DNA from: Morinoia aosen
Lineage: Eukaryota > Arthropoda > Malacostraca > Amphipoda > Talitridae
Direction: 5' to 3'
Assembly (NCBI GenBank): GCA_030386875.1
Contig: CM059559.1
Span: 6,011,177-6,075,176 of the forward strand
DNA length: 64,000 nt
How positions within the stretch are numbered: position 1 is the first letter of the stretch; the number at the start of each line of letters is the position of its first letter. The notes below the pieces were generated by a model. That model did no database searches and had not been told where the DNA came from. It saw only the letters and a list, made by a program, of their open reading frames with translations. The position numbers and the translations under genes are program-made. Below, piece by piece: positions 23,951-34,800 of the stretch.

Positions 23951-25468
23951 GTCTATTTCACACGGACACCGCAGGTGCCTCCAGCTTTGTCATACAGTGA
24001 AATCCTGATATTTTATTCAGAACGTTTGATGCGTAATTTTGCATGTGATTGATAACTTCGTCCGACAGCAAATTAATTTACGCAATTATCTACTTTCAAT
24101 AGTTTGAACTACATTACTACTCACGCTATTAATTAAGTAAAGCAACTACATCTCACGAGGCATCTAATTATTAAGTAGGTACTCATATGTAAAATTCGAA
24201 CTAATTATGTAACAACTCGCACGACAGATTTAATTCAATATCGCGTCTCACGAGACACAAATTTCAAACTATAACTCGACAAAACGAATCCAAATGGCAT
24301 AATTGCAAGACAAAGTATCATAATCGCAAGGAATGGTGTAATAATGGCAAAAGAAGTTCCATAAACGTGTAAAAGCATTATAATGACAATCAAATGTATA
24401 ATAATGGCAATAAAAAGGATCATAATGGCAACAAAAAGTATCATATTGAAAGACAAAGTATCATAATCGCAAGGAATAGTGTAATAATGGCAAGAAAAGT
24501 AGAATAAACGTGAGAAACCATTATAATGGCAATAAAAAGGATCATAATGGCAATAAAAAGTATCATAATGGCAAGACAAGTTTCACAATGGGCTAAAACT
24601 TAAGTAGCCACCCGATCACGTGCCGCCCCTCGGCCCGTTCCTGCTGCCATATTCTGTCCTATGTTCAGTGTCTGTATTTTGGGAGTTGATGATGTGGTCA
24701 CGTGGCCGCATCGTGCCCAAAATTTCCCGGAATTCATATCGGGAGTGGATAATTTGATGATGTGATCGTATCGTGCCAAAATTTCCCGGAATTTAGCTCC
24801 GCTCTTGGCGAAAATTCACTTTTACTCTGAAGGTGAAGGCCTGCTAGCTGCTCGACTTCGCTAACAAAATTCTTCTATTGTAAAAGTTCATGAAATTCAA
24901 GGGATACTAGCTGCTTATCTTCGCCGATGGAATCCAATAATAAAATCCAATGAAATTCAAGGTTTACTGTACTAGCTGCTAGTTCTGAAAATTTGCCCTA
25001 AGTAATTATGAAATAGCAAAAATATTCACGTTGAATGCGGGTGCATCCAAATTTTTTGCACGTCATATGCATGCATCTACGCATATGACTTTTGCGTCGT
25101 TGATGTCAAATTTATCTATGCTGAAAAGTTATATACTGACATGAAGTGTTGATGAATCAATTTAAAAATCTTATGCATCCTCATTTATCACAACTTCATT
25201 AATTTTACTAATTCATTAACTTTCATTTTTGGTTTTACAGCACTACCAACTATTTTTATAAGAGAGGATGAAATTAAGATGAGGGAGGCTGAAACTACAT
25301 TAAAATATAATCTTACCTAATTTCTGTGAGGCGATCTTTCGCTTCATTTCATGTTCAAGTTTTGATGATCGCATTTTTGAACTAATCATAACTTCGCCAC
25401 CACGTCCTGACTTCTCTGCGTAGAATGGCATGTTCACCAGGTGCTGAATAAGCGTCATGACCAACTCA
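23951..25468. repeat. Degenerate short repeats in non-genic sequence
   Basis: At 24295-24590 a loose ~18-20-bp repeat of ATCATAATGGCAATAAAAAG occurs. At 24680-24800 a segment ending CAAAATTTCCCGGAATT is duplicated. At 24835-24975 a segment with ACTAGCTGCT and TTCGC is duplicated. No gene is supported in the rest. Confidence 0.6.
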
Positions 25469-25990
25469 CAAGCCGCGAAAAAAAACTTGGCACTTCAACG
25501 TGCCAAGTCCACAACATGCCTTGACCAGAAAACAAAAAGCTTCAGCGTGCGAAGTCCACATCATTCCTTGACCAGAAAACCAAAACTTCAGCATGCCAAG
25601 TCCACATCATGCCTTTACCAGAAAACAAAAAACTTCAGCGTACGAAGTCCACATCATGCCTTGACCAGAAAACCAAAACTTCAGCATGCAAAGTCCACAT
25701 CATGCCTTTACCAGAAAACAAAAAACTTCAGCGTACGAAGTCCACATCATGCCTTGACCAGAAAACCAAAACTTCAGCATGCCAAGTCCACATCATGCCT
25801 TTACCAGAAAACAAAAAACTTCAGCGTACGAAGTCCACATCATGCCTTGACCAGAAAACCAAAACTTCAGCATGCAAAGTCCACATCATGCCTTGGCCAG
25901 AAAACAAAAAACTTCAGCGTGCGAAGTCCACATCATTCCTTGACCAGAAAACTAAAACTTCAGCATGCCAAGTCCACATCATGCCAAAAA
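25469..25990. repeat. 46/47-bp minisatellite with 93-bp dimer period (about 11 monomers)
   Basis: Two monomer types alternate: one with AACTTCAGCATGCCAAGTCC and CTTTACCAGAAAACAAAAAA, the other with AACTTCAGCGTACGAAGTCC and CTTGACCAGAAAACCAAA. The 93-bp dimer is a multiple of three, so a 186-codon plus-strand frame (25457-26017) runs through it. The translation is a simple repeat and I do not regard it as a gene. Confidence 0.92.
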
Positions 25991-26299
25991 AAAATCCCTC
26001 ACCTTGGATGCTACTGACGGTTTTGCTGAGGCGCTGTGTGTGCGGTGTTGGACGCTACCGCCGCCGCGATACTCGGCCTTATCTTGCCCTGATAGCAGGG
26101 GAGGATCGCAAGATAACCCGTGCCACTGGGTACCGTCCCTTTATTTTTCCTGGTGTGTGATCTTCTGTTGCGACACCCCCAACCGGGACGGATAGCTGTT
26201 GATTTTGTGTTCAAGTTTTGAACATAATATATTTAAACGTTTTATGAATTATTAAGAATTGAAGACTGTCGTTTCTTTGAACTGTGTAATATTTATTTC
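25991..26299. other. Non-genic stretch
   Basis: No gene recognised; it separates the 93-bp array from a family A copy. Confidence 0.35.
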
Positions 26300-26675
26300 T
26301 GCTGGAGTTATATTGCTCTAAGGGATTTAGCGCTCCTGGACGAAATGGAAGGTTCCGAGTTAAAGGTTAGGTTGGAATTCCTGTCGATGAAATTGAATAA
26401 GTGTGTTATTTTGCTGTGAACCGTCTTTTTTTCGGTTCACTGTTGTCTTTTTTCAGTCAATTTTTATTTTGTTTTATTATCTTCTTTCTTATCTTTCTTA
26501 ACTCACATTCTCAATGCACAGGAGGTTTTGTATGGGAGGGAACACACCTTGTGCATAAATTTCGCTTTTCCTTTACTCCAAACTAAATGAGGCGTTCATT
26601 CTTCCTCTCTTTGGAACACTTTTGTGTTGGGGTTAAGAAAACTGAAGCTGGCATTTCTAATCCAATCTAAGATGA
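26300..26675 (+). repeat. Dispersed repeat family A, copy 6
   Basis: A degenerate start (ATATTGCTCTAAGGGATTTA, then AGCGCTCCTGG) precedes GAGTTAAAGGTTAGGTTGG, TTTTTTTCGGTTCACTGTTG, GGAGGGAACACACCTTGTGC and CTTCCTCTCTTTGGAACACT. It ends with TCTAATCCAATCTAAG. Confidence 0.65.
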
Positions 26676-27212
26676 GAAACGCCACCATAAAAACCTGGCG
26701 CAATTTTCTGATTTTTATTCCTTTGATGTATCAAGGAAGTGAGTCTGCGTTTAAAACTAATAATTCCTCCAAATGTGACTTCTAAAAATATCATTTCAAA
26801 ATACTGATTTTGAAATGATCATTTCATTGATTATATCATTTCGTTGATCTAACTGAAAAATTTCAAAATTAAATGTGCGAAACGCTGATGCAACATTGTC
26901 TGTTGTAAATTGATACAAATTGCAACACTTGAGCTGAATGCTCTGATGCCACGGTGAAGCAGCATTTTCTTCTGGTCAATTCATTTAATCTGTAAAACAT
27001 CAGCTAAATGCTCTGCAAAATGTACGGTTTTCTGCTGGTAAAACTCCATTTATATTATGAGAAAAATTCGTAGTAATGAAAATAATGATAGTACATGGCA
27101 GACAAGCGATTGAACTCTGCTTGTCTTCTAACACGCGTTGGTGAAGATGAACCCTTTAGTACGCGTGTAGGTAGAGTTAGCTGCGGACAAACGACGCACT
27201 TAACTACTTTAT

Positions 27213-27510
27213 GGTCACCGTGGCCGAGTGGCTTAGAGCGCGCGCCCTTCACGTTTAGGGTTGACACTTCGAATCCCGCCAGTGCCGCCCGGTTATTCTT
27301 CCCGTTGGGAAAAGGGAGAACTTTGCCACAATTCCCAGGTGTCACAAAATGGGTACCGGATTGACCGGGGGCAACAGTCATTGTGTCTTGACGTTAGTTA
27401 TAAGGCATTTGAAAAACCGGTGTACAAGATGATATGTATCATATTGGAATATTTTTTTTTTTTTGCAATTCCATCTTATGTGAACCCTGAGCCAAGATAC
27501 TGGCTCGCAT
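27213..27510 (+). mobile_element. tRNA-derived SINE (head and probable body)
   Basis: A pol III type-2 promoter is visible: A box TGGCCGAGTGG at 27221-27231 and a B-box-like ACTTCGAATCC at 27266-27276, with the spacing of a tRNA. The anticodon-arm region CCCTTCACGTTTAGGG can fold. The acceptor-stem ends do not pair well and no CCA-adjacent stem is clear, so this is not a functional tRNA. The following sequence up to a T run at 27445-27458 is probably the SINE body, but its end is not defined. Confidence 0.6.
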
Positions 27511-28435
27511 GAACACGTCCTTGCATTTGCTATGCCCGTCAAAATTCCGTTCAGAGTCGCAACGTGTTGGAGTCTCGTGGTGTGCTCGAGTGTGATGTCG
27601 GTATTACGTGAGCCTTGTCATCGCGGTACCCTTATGCGCTATTTATTGCAATACGCGATAATGTTTAATCGAGTTGAATTATTCTCTAAGTAACAAGACT
27701 TTGCGATTTCCTTCGATGTCCATTCGATGCCTAATTTGATTTGGTAATCATCATGTCGTCACTTGATCGTTATTTGTTAGTTGAAGTGAAGTAGGCATTT
27801 TGTTTCAACTTGGAGTTTGTTATTTGTTGCAGTACGTGTTGAGTTCACAATTTGTGGTGTTTATTTCGCAAATTAGGGTGATTTGCTAGTATTATCTCTT
27901 CTTTGATCTAACTAATATGTTGCGTCCGTTTGGTGCACTCAAATATGAAAAGCAAATAAATCTAAAAATTCTCAATGCACTGACGGAATGCCAGCGTAAC
28001 GTCTTCGGCGGTAAACCCCATAGAAAAAAGAAAAAAGTATTATATTAAATCAAGGTGATCAATGCAGACTGCCTGTGTATCCATACTATAGTCTGTGTGG
28101 GAATCTATACAGTGCAATATCGGGTTGTGTAGATTATACAGTAGTGGCGGATTTTGCGTATCCGCTCTGCGCTTGAGAGTGTAAAATTTAATTCTGTTTT
28201 TTTTCAAATTCCTATGAATTTTTAAGAGTTAACTTCCACTTGAACGACGTTTCTTTGAACCCTGTTGAACAGATGTTTCTCTAAATTCTAAAGGTTTTGA
28301 TTCTGTTGAACGTATGTTCCCCTTAAATGAATAGATGTTCAATTCACGTTTACTGATGTATCTCTAAATTGTGCAGGTGTTATTTCTGTTGGACTGAAGT
28401 TTCTCTAAATTGCAAAAGTATCACTTCAATTAGAC
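27511..28435. other. Stretch upstream of the first recognised MDR exon
   Basis: AT-rich with no recognisable exon. The promoter and first exon(s) of the MDR gene must lie here or farther upstream, because the first recognised exon begins in mid-codon after an acceptor; I cannot place them. Confidence 0.35.
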
Positions 28436-28722
28436 TCAGGTATCAATTCAATTGGACTAAGGCTTTGACCCAATTGAACCGATGTATTCAATTGGGGGCT
28501 TCGATTCAATTGGATTAAGGTGTCACTGGGAGTAGACTAAGATATCAACGCAATTGGACTAAGGTATCAATTCAATTGGACTAAGGTATCACTTCAATTT
28601 TACTAAGGCTTCGATCTAATTAGACTAAGATATCAATTCAATTGGACTAAGGTATCACTTCAATTGGCGGCTTCGGTTCAATTGAACTGAGGTATTAATT
28701 ACCTCAATTGGACTAAGGTTTT
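28436..28722. repeat. Degenerate ~27-bp array before MDR exon 1
   Basis: Variants of TCAATTGGACTAAGGTATCA repeat about ten times and stop about 13 bp before the splice acceptor of the exon at 28736. Divergence between units is high. Confidence 0.85.
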
Positions 28723-28735
28723 TTCAAACTTGCAG

Positions 28736-28889
28736 AGGCTCGGAAGGCGGCAGCGGGGGCGGCGAGCACGAGATGGCGCGCCTCATGAAGCAAGTGAGCA
28801 TCGAGAGTCCCTCTCACAAGCTCAAGGAGTGCATCTTCAACTTCGACGAGCCCATGCCGGAGGTGCCCGAGCTCGGCGCCAGGGTCAAG
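28736..28889 (+). CDS. MDR gene, first recognised exon
   Basis: Acceptor TTTTTTCAAACTTGCAG, donor GTGGGT. It encodes a Gly/Ser-rich start (GSEGGSGGGEHEMARL), then the first strands of the GroES fold (CIFNFDEPMPEVPELGARVK). It begins with one base of a split codon and ends in phase 0. An internal ATG at 28773 could start a shorter form if this were a first exon, but the upstream frame is open to the acceptor. Confidence 0.8.
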
Positions 28890-31800
28890 GTGGGTTCACT
28901 CTACCATCTGTTGATCATCAATAAGTCTGTGTCCCGTTGTTGATCATCTATAAATTTGTGCCCCTGTTAAAAATAATAGTATTTAATGAACCCATTTAAT
29001 ATTTGGTCTTTATAAGCCCCTAACAACTTTTGACTTTAATTAAATTTGAGTTGAACATTGAACTTCAGTTTCACCCGTCGCATTCAACGTGTTGAACAGA
29101 ATGTTTCAGTTGATGTGTTTCAGTTTAGCGATTTGGCTGATGCCCTGATGCCTTTACAACCTTCGTACTTTAGGGAATTGAGGCGACTTCGTGCTCTGTA
29201 GCATGTACGTTTGCATAAAGTGCTGTTAGGTACAGATAATGCCTTTAGTTTTTCGGTGAATTTTTATTGGATTGCTTGGATTCTATGGGAGTTGATCAAA
29301 TTTTCATGAAAGCTCCCCGTTCGAAAAAATGTACGCCTGTCTGTAGATACATCCCGTATTATTAAATAAAAACAAACCTGTTCAAGTATACTTGCTTCCG
29401 CAGCTGTATTTCTATGGTTGTATGCGTATGCTGCCATCTGAGTACGCTTTGGTCTTTTGATAGTACACCGTACTTTCTGTAAGTGTAGGCTTGTGACCTC
29501 CCATTGAAGATATGGATATAAGTAAAAGTTTTGCTTTTTAGCATAGCCTAACCGCGAATAAAATCGCTTTAATATAAATCATGTTTCTTTAAAAACATTT
29601 CAATAATAAACAAATCAAAACATTTTATTAATTTTATTATTTTATTAATAATTTTAATGGTTTAATAATTTTATTCTTGAAATGTTTTCGAAGAAATATG
29701 ATTCCCATTAAAGCTATTTTCTTTGCTCTTTATTCTCCCATCGAAGGGTTTATTATCCCTAGCTACCTTCCTGACGGAGAGTATGTGACCCTTAGCTACT
29801 CATCTCAGAATCAGCAGAGTAGACGTTGGGGGTTGTACAATAGGTTTTTTTTAGCTGTGTTTACGGGTGACAAGCCTGTTTTTTTGCTTTTCCTGTTTTT
29901 CTCTTCCTCTTTTCATTTCCTCTTCCTGTTTTCACTTCCTCGTCCTGCTTTCTTTTCCTCTTTCTGTTTTCTTTTTTTTTCCTGCTTTCGTTTCCTCTTT
30001 CTGTTTTCTTTTCTCTTCCTGTTTTTTCCTCTTCCTGTTGTCTTTCCTCTTCCTGTTTTTTTCCTATTCCTGTTTTCATTTCCTCGTCCTGTTTTCTTTC
30101 CTCTCTCTGTTTTCATTTCCCCTGCTATGTTTTTAAAGACTCTTTAATTTTAACATCAGAGTTCTATGGAAGAAGTCTATTAATCTCTCATTTCGTAGTG
30201 TATGTCACATAAGTGAACCACGTATTAAAATTCGCAGTGATATCCACTTCTCAAACACTGGTCTGAAGATTATTCTGGTCAAAGCAGATATATTTGGGAG
30301 AGACAGCGCACAAGATCTGTTTCATTTCTGTGTGGTCCAATAGCCAATCAAAGCTAAGGCCTACTGGTATCTATGCTACGATTTGGAGATAGAGAGATGT
30401 TCTCGGGCCGATTGTGAGGGGTTAGTAGTGTTATTGTGTGGATGTATGTACAATAAGTTGTGGCGTTGTATCCATATCTTCAGTGTCGAGTAATGGCTCA
30501 ATGCTTATATTTTTTATTCATCGCTCCAAGTGGTGTGCTTCACAAATGACTGATTTTAAGATATTTTTGGGCTATTCAAAAGAGTGAGCTCGTGTGCGTG
30601 TGAAAACACGTGCAAAGTGCGAGTCAAAAGCACTGACCATTCTCAAAGAAACGTGTATTTTACACATGTCTTATTGATGGAGAAAATTGTAAGATTTATC
30701 ATTTAATATTTTTAAATAAAAAGTTTAGAGTTACGTTTCCTCCAGGGTCTATTTTGCTGAACATTATGAACATTCTTATTATAAAAAACTAGTCCACCCT
30801 CTTTATTTGAAATAAAAAAGAGGGCAAAATGAGAGAAAGGCCGTAAGAAGTATAAAAATACAATCTCTCGAGAGTTGATGAGGCCGCGTGAACACGGCCC
30901 GTCAAAATATATAGGACTGGAGCTTGTATCACAGATACGCTCATCACACACTGCAGGCTGGCTTCGGACAGACCGACGGACGGACGGACGGACGCGGCTC
31001 TTATTATAGTATAGATTGTGGTGATAGCCACTATGGCATTTTCCACCATGAACATTGCCGAAATTTGCCTGTGCTTTATGTTATTATGATTATTATAATT
31101 ATGTGCGACGTTTCACCACCGAAATTTGCTCCTGCTATACCTATATTATTACTGTAATTATGATTATTACTATTAATAGTCCACCCCCCCCCCTTTATTT
31201 GAAATAATAAAGAAAGCGAAATGAAAAATGGCCGTAAGAAATAAAAAAAATCAAGTGCACGCGGCCCGCCAAAAATGCATAGTAATGTTCGACAAATCAC
31301 ATGACGTACGTTCCTATTTCCTGAGAATTCTTTTGATATTCATTCACACTCGAATTTGATGGATTAATACACCGGAAATTGTGGAGTTGATGAAGCTTGT
31401 ATCACAGATACGCTCATCACACACTGCAGGCTGGCTTCGGACAGACAGACAGACAGACAGACAACCCTTTTAGTATATGTAGTATAGGTTACTATAATTA
31501 TCACTATATAGGAAGTTTCATTACATGTGTCTGTGCGGGCAGGTGCGGAACGCGGGCGTGTGCTACAGGCTGCGGTCGGCGTCGTCGAGCGCGAGCATCA
31601 AGAGCCTGGACGTGCTGGCCATGGGCTCCCCTCTCCACCACTCCGTCAGGGACACCTCCTTGTTCCCGGGATACGAGGTCAGCCGCCTTTTTTAACACAT
31701 ATTAAACGTGAATGCATGCTTTCTCGAGTAGACGAATATGGCTGCGTTTTTTAAGTTAGAGATAAATTTCATGAGTGATGACTGACAAAATTTTCCCGAA

Positions 31801-34800
31801 TCGTGACAGCGTTTCGAATTTGGTAAAATGACTGCGTTTTTTTTAGTTGGAGGTAGAATTTATGAGTGATAACTGACGAAATATTCAGGAATTGCAAATC
31901 GTTACAGCATTATTAAGTGAGAAAAAATGACTGTATTTTCTAAGTTAGAGCTAAATTTCATTTGTGATAACCGACGAAATAGTCGCGGATCGCAAGTCCA
32001 AGTGCACCGGAGGACGCATCTGTGCTGCGAACCACATATAAGATGACGACCTCATCTTATATGTGGTAGCACAGATGCGCACTTTTAGAATATAACAATA
32101 TTCTCGGAGTGTGATGATCAGAAGGGGCTCTTATCACAGCATAGATTACCAAGGCGCCCTTCATACTACTTCCTTTTGTGTGACCCTTGCGTTATTTTTA
32201 TTTGAGACATAATTTATTCATAAAAAACGATTAATTTTTGCCCCATAATTCTGTGCAAAACATCATAAAGTTGAGTTAAACTTCCTCAGCTTCTAATAGC
32301 GCTTTAGTCTGACCTCAGCTGCAGTAACAAACATCTCTTAAATTCAAGTCAAGTAAATGGTAAGTAGATGACTAACGACCCCCAATGTTAACGTGGAGCC
32401 TGACTGGCATTAATGAGTGTACTCAATTTTCGTGTTGGGGCTCAAACGGAGCCAACGTTGGTCTAATGAACTTTACGTCTACTAGGAGCGTTGTACTCAG
32501 TCTAACTTTTTAGCCACCTGCATGCATGTTTTTCGCCGCCCAAGTAATGAATACGCTTAGGCGGCGAAAAACATGCATGCTCTGGCGCAAAAGTTATACT
32601 GGGTGTTTACTCTCACGTGCGTGAAACTGAATTTTGTTCTCTTTAGAAACAATTTTATTGCCTTATGAACTGCTCTTTTTTCTCCTAATCACATTTCTGA
32701 CTCGTTTATTGATATTGAAAATTAGTGACCTCTCAGGGGAATACAGTTGCATCTATGGGAATTAGCGTTCCCAGAGGGAATATGTGAGGTCCCAAGCTGC
32801 AGAGGTTCTTGAAATTTTATTATGAAATATAATGAAAATATAATATAAAAATATTTTATAATGTCGCCGCCACTCGGACGAAGGCTTTACACGTGAAAAT
32901 GAAGGGAGCGCGTCACTGAATTTTATTTTGTTCTTCAATTAATTCGACGGAAATCTTACCTTACTTATTTATCCTCAATTATCTTAGTCTTCGTATGTGT
33001 ATTAATGAATCTTTTCTGCGCATCAGCGTATTTTCGTTGCGTGTGCATTGATCTTTTCACGTGAAAATCAGTGTATGAATTATTCGTATCATGGCTGGGA
33101 TTAGTTGTCATCGCGCAATTATCGATTATGCTAGTCATTTCTATATGTCTTTTGGTAGCGAAAAATCGCACGTGATAACCCAATATTCTTCACATCATCA
33201 TGGTGAACTCACTACTGAGCGTATTTTCATCACTGCGGCTCATGTACCACTTTCATATAAGGATATAAAATGTTAACGATGCTGGTTGTGAAATGACTCC
33301 CGCTGGAGTAATATACTACGCATGTTATCGGCAGTAGAGAGCAATAAAGAAAAAAAAATTGCACCGCTAAGTATGCCTCTTTCTAGCTCAAATCACTCGC
33401 CTGCTCTAGCACACTCGCTCAACAATGTAGAAAGTATCATAAGCAATGCTACTCTAACTCAGAATGTCCTCTCACACGCATCGGTTCGTTGTTCAAATAC
33501 ACGTGTGCAATTATTGTAACTTTCCGGTGTTCAAATGCTCGTGTGCAGTTATTATAACTCTTCGTTGTTCAAATACACGTATGAAGTTATTATAACATTC
33601 AACTCTTCAAATGACTTATCGTTTACCGTAACTTTCTTGATAATATTGTGCAGGTGGCGGGCACAATCGACTCGATCGGCAGCGGTGTGAGCGACACAGA
33701 CCTGGCGGTGGGGGACCGCGTTATTGTGTACCCTTATGAGGGCCACCCTCCTGGGTACGTGCTGGGGTACTTGGTTGTTTGGTACCTCCTGGGGTACTTG
33801 GGTGTTGGGTACCTCTTTGGTACGTACTGTGGTACTTGGGTGTTGGGTACCTCCTGGGTACATGCAGGGGTACTTGGGTGTTTGGTACCTCCTGGGTTAC
33901 TTGGGTGTTGGTACCTCTTTGGTACGTCCTGGGGTACTCGGGTGTTGGGTACCTCTTTAGTACTCCCTGTGGTACTTAGTTGTTGGGTACGTCCTGGGGA
34001 TCTAGTATGTTACCATGGGCTTGTATTCATTACAAATGTTGACGTGAACGTATTTTCGTAACAAATGTTGCCACAACTTATATTTATTACAAATTTTGCA
34101 TGATTTCCGGCAGCTACGGCGAGTACATCGCAGTACCCGAAGTGAAGTACCTCGTCAAGATCCCCGACAACATGAGCCTCAGCGTGGCCGCCATGCTGCC
34201 CTCAGGCGCCCTCTGGGCCATGAACACCGTCTTCAGGGCACGGGAGCAGGTCACCGAGGTCATCAAGAACAAGGGCGAGAGAGGTAATTGTCTCAAACTA
34301 TCACCCGTCAAAAATGACGGGATTTAATATTATCTTGAATAAATCTTCCATATGCGGATGACAAGTAACTATATCCATCCGACATAGTACTACCCGCGAT
34401 TAAAATATTGTGCCAGGGTAGAGGAAAGAAGGTTGAGTCATTTCTACGTGGGAAAAAGCACCTCCTCTTGTTCGGCTAGCCAATAGAACGGCTTCATTTC
34501 AAACAAACTGTATGATGTCATTATTGCGACATGAGAATGTCCAGGCCCGGCGAATAAGTAAAAGTGTTCAGGCCCGGAGAATAGGTAAAAGTATTGCGGT
34601 ACGGAGATGCAGGTATGATGAAGTTGCGCTCGACAGGCACACACAGCGTATTGAGATAGTACATTCATGCAAAAGTAATGATTCATCCAAAATATATAAG
34701 TATCCAAGCACGGAGATGTAGGACAAGTAATAATGGAGTTGCCCTGCGCAGGCACGTGCAGCGTGCTGCTGGTGGGCACGGGCGGGCTGGCGCTGTGGGC

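Noticed and set aside
25457-26160. 186- and 183-codon repetitive proteins
   Set aside because: The 93-bp tandem dimer gives overlapping frames of similar length; no non-repetitive coding sequence is attached.
27213-27290. Functional tRNA gene
   Set aside because: A and B boxes are present, but the acceptor stem does not pair and the anticodon loop is irregular, so a SINE head is the better reading.
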